NCBI GenBank assembly: GCA_002825515.1
Contig: PJET01000039.1
Coordinates: 1 to 26,328, forward strand
Length of the DNA: 26,328 nt
Reading direction: 5' to 3'
From: Candidatus Thorarchaeota archaeon MP11T_1
GTDB lineage: Archaea > Asgardarchaeota > Thorarchaeia > Thorarchaeales > Thorarchaeaceae
The translations under genes and the position numbers were made by a program. Positions 22,870-26,328 of the stretch are shown here, piece by piece. How positions within the stretch are numbered: the stretch's first letter is position 1; the number at the start of each line of letters is the position of its first letter. Below the pieces are notes generated by a model that saw only the letters and a program-made list of their open reading frames with translations, did no database searches and was not told the origin of the DNA.

Positions 22870-23466
22870 GTGAATAGAAATATTGGGGCTCGATTGAGTC
22901 TCAGAGTTAAATTATCAAAAATTCAATTTCCTGAAGTATGCCCAGTCTGTTTAGAGGAACCGGAAGACCTAGTATTTGTCACAATATTAGAAAGAACCTA
23001 TGATGATTACGCATCAAGCTCTTGGAACAAACACCAAAGTAAGACAGACATAGCGCTTAAGGGTGCAGAAGGGGCAACAACATTTTCAATCCCGACGTGT
23101 ATGCGACACGGTAGCAAGAGTGTTCGGACCTTGAGAACGAAACTGATTTCAGCTGTAGGATTCTTTGTACTATTCTATCCTATACTGTTCTTTCTGTTAC
23201 AAATCAATGTCGCTATTATTTACTCCAGACCTTTACTCCAGCCAGTAGTGGGATTCATAGGCACAACAGGACTGCTCATTGTCATCATACTCTACAGTTT
23301 AATTCCTAGAGCCTTGGAGAGAGCGATTCGTTTTCGAGAAGTCAGTCGTGTTAAGGATTCGGTTCTTTTGTCGTTTTCAAATATGGAGTATTATGCCCTC
23401 TTTTTAGACCTCAACAGGATGAATGCAGACATTGTTAATGATAAAAAGGACGAATCCAATGATTAG
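22870..23466 (+). CDS. Two-helix membrane protein with N-terminal Cys/His site
   Basis: 198 residues from GTG 22870, with GGAGAG about 9 bases upstream. CPVC (Cys24, Cys27) near the N-terminus pairs with PTCMRH (Cys77, His80), forming a likely zinc-binding treble-clef-like site of about 55 residues. Two hydrophobic helices follow (about 92-115 and 124-147), then a charged cytoplasmic tail. No signal peptide is seen. I do not recognise the family. It may be a membrane adaptor; the neighbouring Alba-like and beta-helix genes do not fix its function. Confidence 0.6.
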   Translation: MNRNIGARLSLRVKLSKIQFPEVCPVCLEEPEDLVFVTILERTYDDYASSSWNKHQSKTDIALKGAEGATTFSIPTCMRHGSKSVRTLRTKLISAVGFFVLFYPILFFLLQINVAIIYSRPLLQPVVGFIGTTGLLIVIILYSLIPRALERAIRFREVSRVKDSVLLSFSNMEYYALFLDLNRMNADIVNDKKDESND

Positions 23467-23529
23467 TATAGTGGTAAATTTCAAGTGGTTTAGTCATAAC
23501 AGCAAAATATCTTGTAGGTGGAATTTAGG

Positions 23530-24744
23530 TTGACTATGAAGCATGTTATGAGCGCATTAGTAATAATGGCAATATTGCTGATGGTAACCGCGACTGGTTT
23601 CTTGATTGCCTTAATTAATCCGATTTCGAAAACGATTATCATTAGTCCAAATGAAAGAAACACACCTGCACAAGTGGAACCCAGCGAACCTATTGTGATC
23701 ACAAGTAATTTTGATTTTGTCTTATTTGGAGCAGCAGGAGTTGGAACTCGCTCGGATCCATACAGATTCGAAAATCTTCAGATTATACAGAATGGTAGCT
23801 GTTTTGTTATTCAGGATACAACTTCCTTCTTTGTCATTTCTAACTGTAGCTTACAATCAAGTTTTGAATATCCAGCGATTCTTTTTCAGAATGTGGAAAA
23901 TGGCCGAGTGGAAGAATGTAGGATTAAAGGCGGTTCAAGCGGGTTAGAATTACGTCAGTCATTTGATTGCTCTATTGAGAATAGTATTGTATATGATTGT
24001 TGGCACGGAATTGCACTATATTCATCTTCTAACAATACTATACTGGAAAGTAAGGTCCATGATAATCACAAAGGGATTTTCTTTGAGCAAACTAACCATT
24101 GTCTTATAATCAATAACTCAATCTACGCAAATTTCCAGCATGGAATTCAGATTCCATTTAACTCCCATAATAATACAATATACGGTAATAATATCGGATG
24201 GAACGATAATTCTGGAGCAATCATTGAAAATGCATTTGATAGTGGAGACAACAACACCTTTGATGATGGAGCCAGTATTGGTAATTTCTGGTCTGATTAC
24301 AATGAAACAGAAACCTATACGATTCCTGGACCCGCGTCTTCTATTGACCAATTTGCTCAACTTCTTGAGGATGATGTGAACCCTGGAGTGATTCCACTTA
24401 TTGATGTGGCTGTTGATGTTGAAGCATCTGGGAACATCTTGATTTGGTCAGTATATGATCAGTTCCCATCGTCGTATATTATTAGTGAGGATAATGAGGA
24501 GCTGGTCACTGAGGTCTGGGAAAGTAGGGTTATATCATATGGACTGGACCACCTTGATGTGGGAACCTATTCAATAAGCCTCTCCTTATTTGATGCTGTA
24601 GGAAATGAGGGATCGGATAGAGTTATCGTAACCGTCGTATCATTTATTCTGGGAGGCATAGGAACAGAGCTTGTCATGATTGCCTCAGGAGTCACAGTGG
24701 CAAGTTTTGTGATTGTTGTATATCTAATCAAAAGATTGTCTTAA
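23530..24744 (+). CDS. Membrane-anchored right-handed beta-helix (NosD-like) surface protein
   Basis: 404 residues from TTG 23530, where AGGTGG lies 8 bases upstream; ATG 23536 and GTG 23518 are alternatives. A hydrophobic signal or anchor helix (first 30 residues) precedes PbH1 repeats (about 85-235) of the NosD type, with repeated N-x-I/V and G-I-x-L/F/I rungs such as HGIALYSSSNNTI, KGIFFEQTNHCLI and HGIQIPFNSHNNTI. A short linker, an Ig-like domain (about 285-370) with YSISLSLFDAVGNEGSD, and a C-terminal membrane helix (VMIASGVTVASFVIVVYLIKRLS) follow. It should be displayed outside the cell and may bind or cleave polysaccharide. No catalytic residues can be assigned. Confidence 0.75.
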   Translation: MTMKHVMSALVIMAILLMVTATGFLIALINPISKTIIISPNERNTPAQVEPSEPIVITSNFDFVLFGAAGVGTRSDPYRFENLQIIQNGSCFVIQDTTSFFVISNCSLQSSFEYPAILFQNVENGRVEECRIKGGSSGLELRQSFDCSIENSIVYDCWHGIALYSSSNNTILESKVHDNHKGIFFEQTNHCLIINNSIYANFQHGIQIPFNSHNNTIYGNNIGWNDNSGAIIENAFDSGDNNTFDDGASIGNFWSDYNETETYTIPGPASSIDQFAQLLEDDVNPGVIPLIDVAVDVEASGNILIWSVYDQFPSSYIISEDNEELVTEVWESRVISYGLDHLDVGTYSISLSLFDAVGNEGSDRVIVTVVSFILGGIGTELVMIASGVTVASFVIVVYLIKRLS

Positions 24745-24773
24745 TAGAGTTCGTTAATTGCCGATTATTTTTT

Positions 24774-24935
24774 GCGTGGAGAGTAACCCTATTAATAATC
24801 TCTACTACGCTAAAGGGGGATTTAAGTCCCAATTCGAGGTCGACCGAATAAAACTCGTATTTGCGAAGCGTTCTCCTGACGAATATGATGCGCTGGAGAG
24901 ATGTCGACTTATGTGCTTGGCACATGCTCTCCAGC
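24774..24935. ncRNA. Two strong hairpins in an otherwise empty intergenic region
   Basis: The 300 bases between the beta-helix gene and porG contain a 10-pair stem with one bulge (GCGTGGAGAG 24774-24783 with CTCTACTACGC 24800-24810). A second hairpin has GCTGGAGAG (24892-24900) pairing perfectly with CTCTCCAGC (24927-24935) and an inner ATGTGC/GCACAT stem (24911-24916 with 24920-24925). An eight-A run follows at 24939-24946, which would be a T-run only on the other strand. A 74-codon frame overlaps but looks accidental. The segment may be a small RNA or a 3' processing structure. Confidence 0.35.
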
Positions 24936-24979
24936 CCCAAAAAAAATTCTTCGTTTCATGTTTCAAATTGTCAGGCCAC

Positions 24980-24992
24980 TAAATAAATAAGC
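24980..24992 (+). promoter_or_regulatory. TATA-like element for the porGDA operon
   Basis: The AT-rich run CTAAATAAATAAG near 24979-24992 is followed by a probable start near 25015 and then porG ATG 25045, about 30 bases of leader. Confidence 0.45.
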
Positions 24993-25044
24993 ACCCCTCA
25001 GCGAGCCACCCTTGTATCTTCTCCCAATGAAGGTGAGATTGAAA

Positions 25045-25620
25045 ATGTCTTACGATTTTGCAAAAGGCATAACCGAGTTTCGCTGGCATGGTCGTGGCGG
25101 CCAAGGTGTGGTCACCAGCAATCAAATGCTAGGCAAGGCAGCCCTTGCAGAAGGCAACTATATTCAAGCTTTTCCAGAGTTTGGTCCGGAAAGGACTGGT
25201 GCACCGGTGAGGGCATTCTTGAGAATTAGTAAAAACCCAATCCAAGTCTACGCTCAGGTATACAACCCAGATGTCGTGGTTTGTATAGATCCAACACTGA
25301 TTGAGGTCGTAGATGTTGCCGAGGGTCTTAAGGATGATGGAACGTTGGTCATAAACACAGAGAAAGAACCACAAGTCATCAGAAACAAGTTCGGCTTCAT
25401 AGGTGGTAAAGTTGTCACTGTTGATGCTAGCACAATTGCCATGGAAGTCATGGGAAGACCATTCTATAATATGCCCACCATGGCTGCAGCAGTCAAGGTT
25501 ACTGGAATCGTGGCAGTAGAGACTGTAGTTGGTGAGGTCCTCGAACGATATCCTGGTAAGGTTGGAGACCTAAACAAGGTCGCAATCGAGAGAGCCGTAA
25601 AGGAGGCAAAAGTCGGATGA
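25045..25620 (+). CDS. porG: Pyruvate (2-oxoacid):ferredoxin oxidoreductase, gamma subunit
   Basis: 191 residues from ATG 25045, with GGTGAG 7 bases upstream; earlier in-frame ATG 25027 and TTG 25012 are less well placed. WHGRGGQGVVTSNQMLGKAALAEG is the glycine-rich gamma motif, and FPEFGPERTGAPVRAFLRIS the conserved second motif. It joins PorA, PorB and PorD in the enzyme that converts pyruvate and CoA to acetyl-CoA and CO2 while reducing ferredoxin. The stop overlaps the porD ATG (ATGA, 25617-25620), typical of the archaeal GDAB gene order. Confidence 0.93.
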   Translation: MSYDFAKGITEFRWHGRGGQGVVTSNQMLGKAALAEGNYIQAFPEFGPERTGAPVRAFLRISKNPIQVYAQVYNPDVVVCIDPTLIEVVDVAEGLKDDGTLVINTEKEPQVIRNKFGFIGGKVVTVDASTIAMEVMGRPFYNMPTMAAAVKVTGIVAVETVVGEVLERYPGKVGDLNKVAIERAVKEAKVG

Positions 25621-25913
25621 GTGAAAAATACAATGAGATCCCCATAGCAGGCAATATCATAGAGCCCGGGAATTCTGAGAAATACAAGACAGGTGGTTGG
25701 CGTGCTGAACGACCAATTCACAGCGACGAGAAGTGCCTCTGGATAAAGAATGGCACCTGTGGTCGATGCTGGATATTTTGTCCTGATATGGCGGTAGTTT
25801 TGACCGAGAAGGATGGAAAGTATGCCTATGCCTACAATTACGATTATTGTAAGGGTTGTGGAATATGCGCAAGAGAGTGCCCAACGGACTCGATCCATAT
25901 GGAGAAGGAGTGA
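25617..25913 (+). CDS. porD: Pyruvate:ferredoxin oxidoreductase, delta (2x[4Fe-4S]) subunit
   Basis: 98 residues. GGAGG lies 10 bases before the ATG. Two ferredoxin motifs are visible: CX7CX2CX3CP (Cys40, Cys48, Cys51, Cys55) and CKGCGICARECP (Cys78, Cys81, Cys84, Cys88). The first has seven residues instead of the usual two between the first two cysteines. It passes electrons from the thiamine enzyme to ferredoxin. The gap to porA is six bases. Confidence 0.92.
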   Translation: MSEKYNEIPIAGNIIEPGNSEKYKTGGWRAERPIHSDEKCLWIKNGTCGRCWIFCPDMAVVLTEKDGKYAYAYNYDYCKGCGICARECPTDSIHMEKE

Positions 25914-25919
25914 GAGCTG

Positions 25920-26328
25920 ATGAGTGTACCAAAAGAAAAGATTACTGTTGAGGGGCTAACTGGTGATGCTGCTATTGCACACGCACTCAAGCAAGCAGAC
26001 CTTGATGTCCTGGCAGCCTACCCTATCACTCCCCAGACAATTATTGTGGAAGACTATCAGAAGTTTGCTGCAGATGGCGAGGTCAAAGCACGTGTCATTC
26101 CTGTAGAGTCTGAACACTCAGCCATGAGTGCATGCGTTGGGGCATCAGCAGTTGGAGGTCGAGTTGCAACAGCGTCTGCTTCAGCAGGATTAGCCCTTAT
26201 GTGGGAAATACTCTACTGCGCAGCATCGATGAGGATGCCCATAGTCTTCACTGTTGCAAATCGTGCTCTCTCTGCACCAATCAACATTCACAATGACCAT
26301 TCTGATGGAATGGGGATGCGTGACAGTG
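25920..26328 (+). CDS. porA: Pyruvate:ferredoxin oxidoreductase, alpha subunit (partial)
   Basis: 136 codons, cut by the window end; the intact protein is about 390 residues. ATG 25920 has GGAG upstream. [32 protein letters not shown] and [35 protein letters not shown] match the PorA thiamine-diphosphate/pyruvate domain, with the conserved PITPQ and E-S-E-H elements. porB is expected just outside the window. Confidence 0.93.
   Translation, partial: MSVPKEKITVEGLTGDAAIAHALKQADLDVLAAYPITPQTIIVEDYQKFAADGEVKARVIPVESEHSAMSACVGASAVGGRVATASASAGLALMWEILYCAASMRMPIVFTVANRALSAPINIHNDHSDGMGMRDS

Noticed and set aside
24825..24850. T-loop-like TTCGA near a short stem, possible tRNA
   Set aside because: No acceptor, D or anticodon arm could be built around it.
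24758..24982. 74-codon frame between the beta-helix gene and porG
   Set aside because: It uses a TTG start with no ribosome-binding site, overlaps both hairpins and resembles no protein. The hairpins explain the sequence better.

Overview
The window looks like chromosomal DNA of an archaeon, most likely an Asgard archaeon (Thorarchaeota-like). This is inferred from gene content, not proven. Archaeal signs are TATA-box promoters 25-35 bases before starts, a geranylgeranyl-reductase-family flavoprotein, an archaeal-type threonyl-tRNA editing domain, TrmB-like and Lrp-like regulators, and ferredoxin-dependent 2-oxoacid oxidoreductases (IorAB, PorGDA). The Asgard hint is a complete Rab/Ras-like GTPase fused behind a beta-propeller (17227-19536). 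Genes are tightly packed, with many 1-4 base overlaps and several GTG/TTG starts. I see no rRNA, tRNA, CRISPR array, transposase or integrase.

Layout. 1-3980: a polysaccharide-deacetylase-like gene and a small hexapeptide acyltransferase face a reverse-strand operon of holo-ACP synthase, an FkbH-like HAD protein and an acyl carrier protein. Together they suggest activation of a small acyl group (possibly glyceryl) on a carrier protein, perhaps for surface-glycan modification. 3981-7200: a helicase-like protein with altered Walker motifs, a tandem-duplicated Lrp-like regulator, and an intergenic region holding GGCA/TGCC half-sites, a strong TATA box, and a broken reading frame interrupted by a long hairpin. 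7200-9880: a stand-alone threonyl-tRNA editing domain, a membrane hexapeptide transferase and a geranylgeranyl-reductase-like flavoprotein. 9901-10034: a GC-rich stretch with four hairpins (candidate RNA). 10145-13079: three translationally coupled TrmB-like paralogues. 13076-16730: a DHH phosphoesterase, then iorAB. 16796-19536: a Cys-rich zinc-site candidate and the propeller-GTPase fusion. 19721-22369: a nitrate/sulfonate-type ABC transporter. 22474-24744: an Alba-like small protein, a Cys/His two-helix membrane protein and a membrane-anchored beta-helix surface protein. 25045-end: porG, porD and the start of porA.

The metabolic picture is anaerobic amino-acid/2-oxoacid fermentation through ferredoxin (IorAB, PorGDA), with surface-glycan enzymes and an unusual regulatory content. 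The items most worth a second look are the propeller-GTPase fusion, the ACP/AcpS/FkbH cassette in an apparent archaeon, the TrmB-like trio behind a structured GC-rich segment, and the operator-rich region with the hairpin-broken gene.
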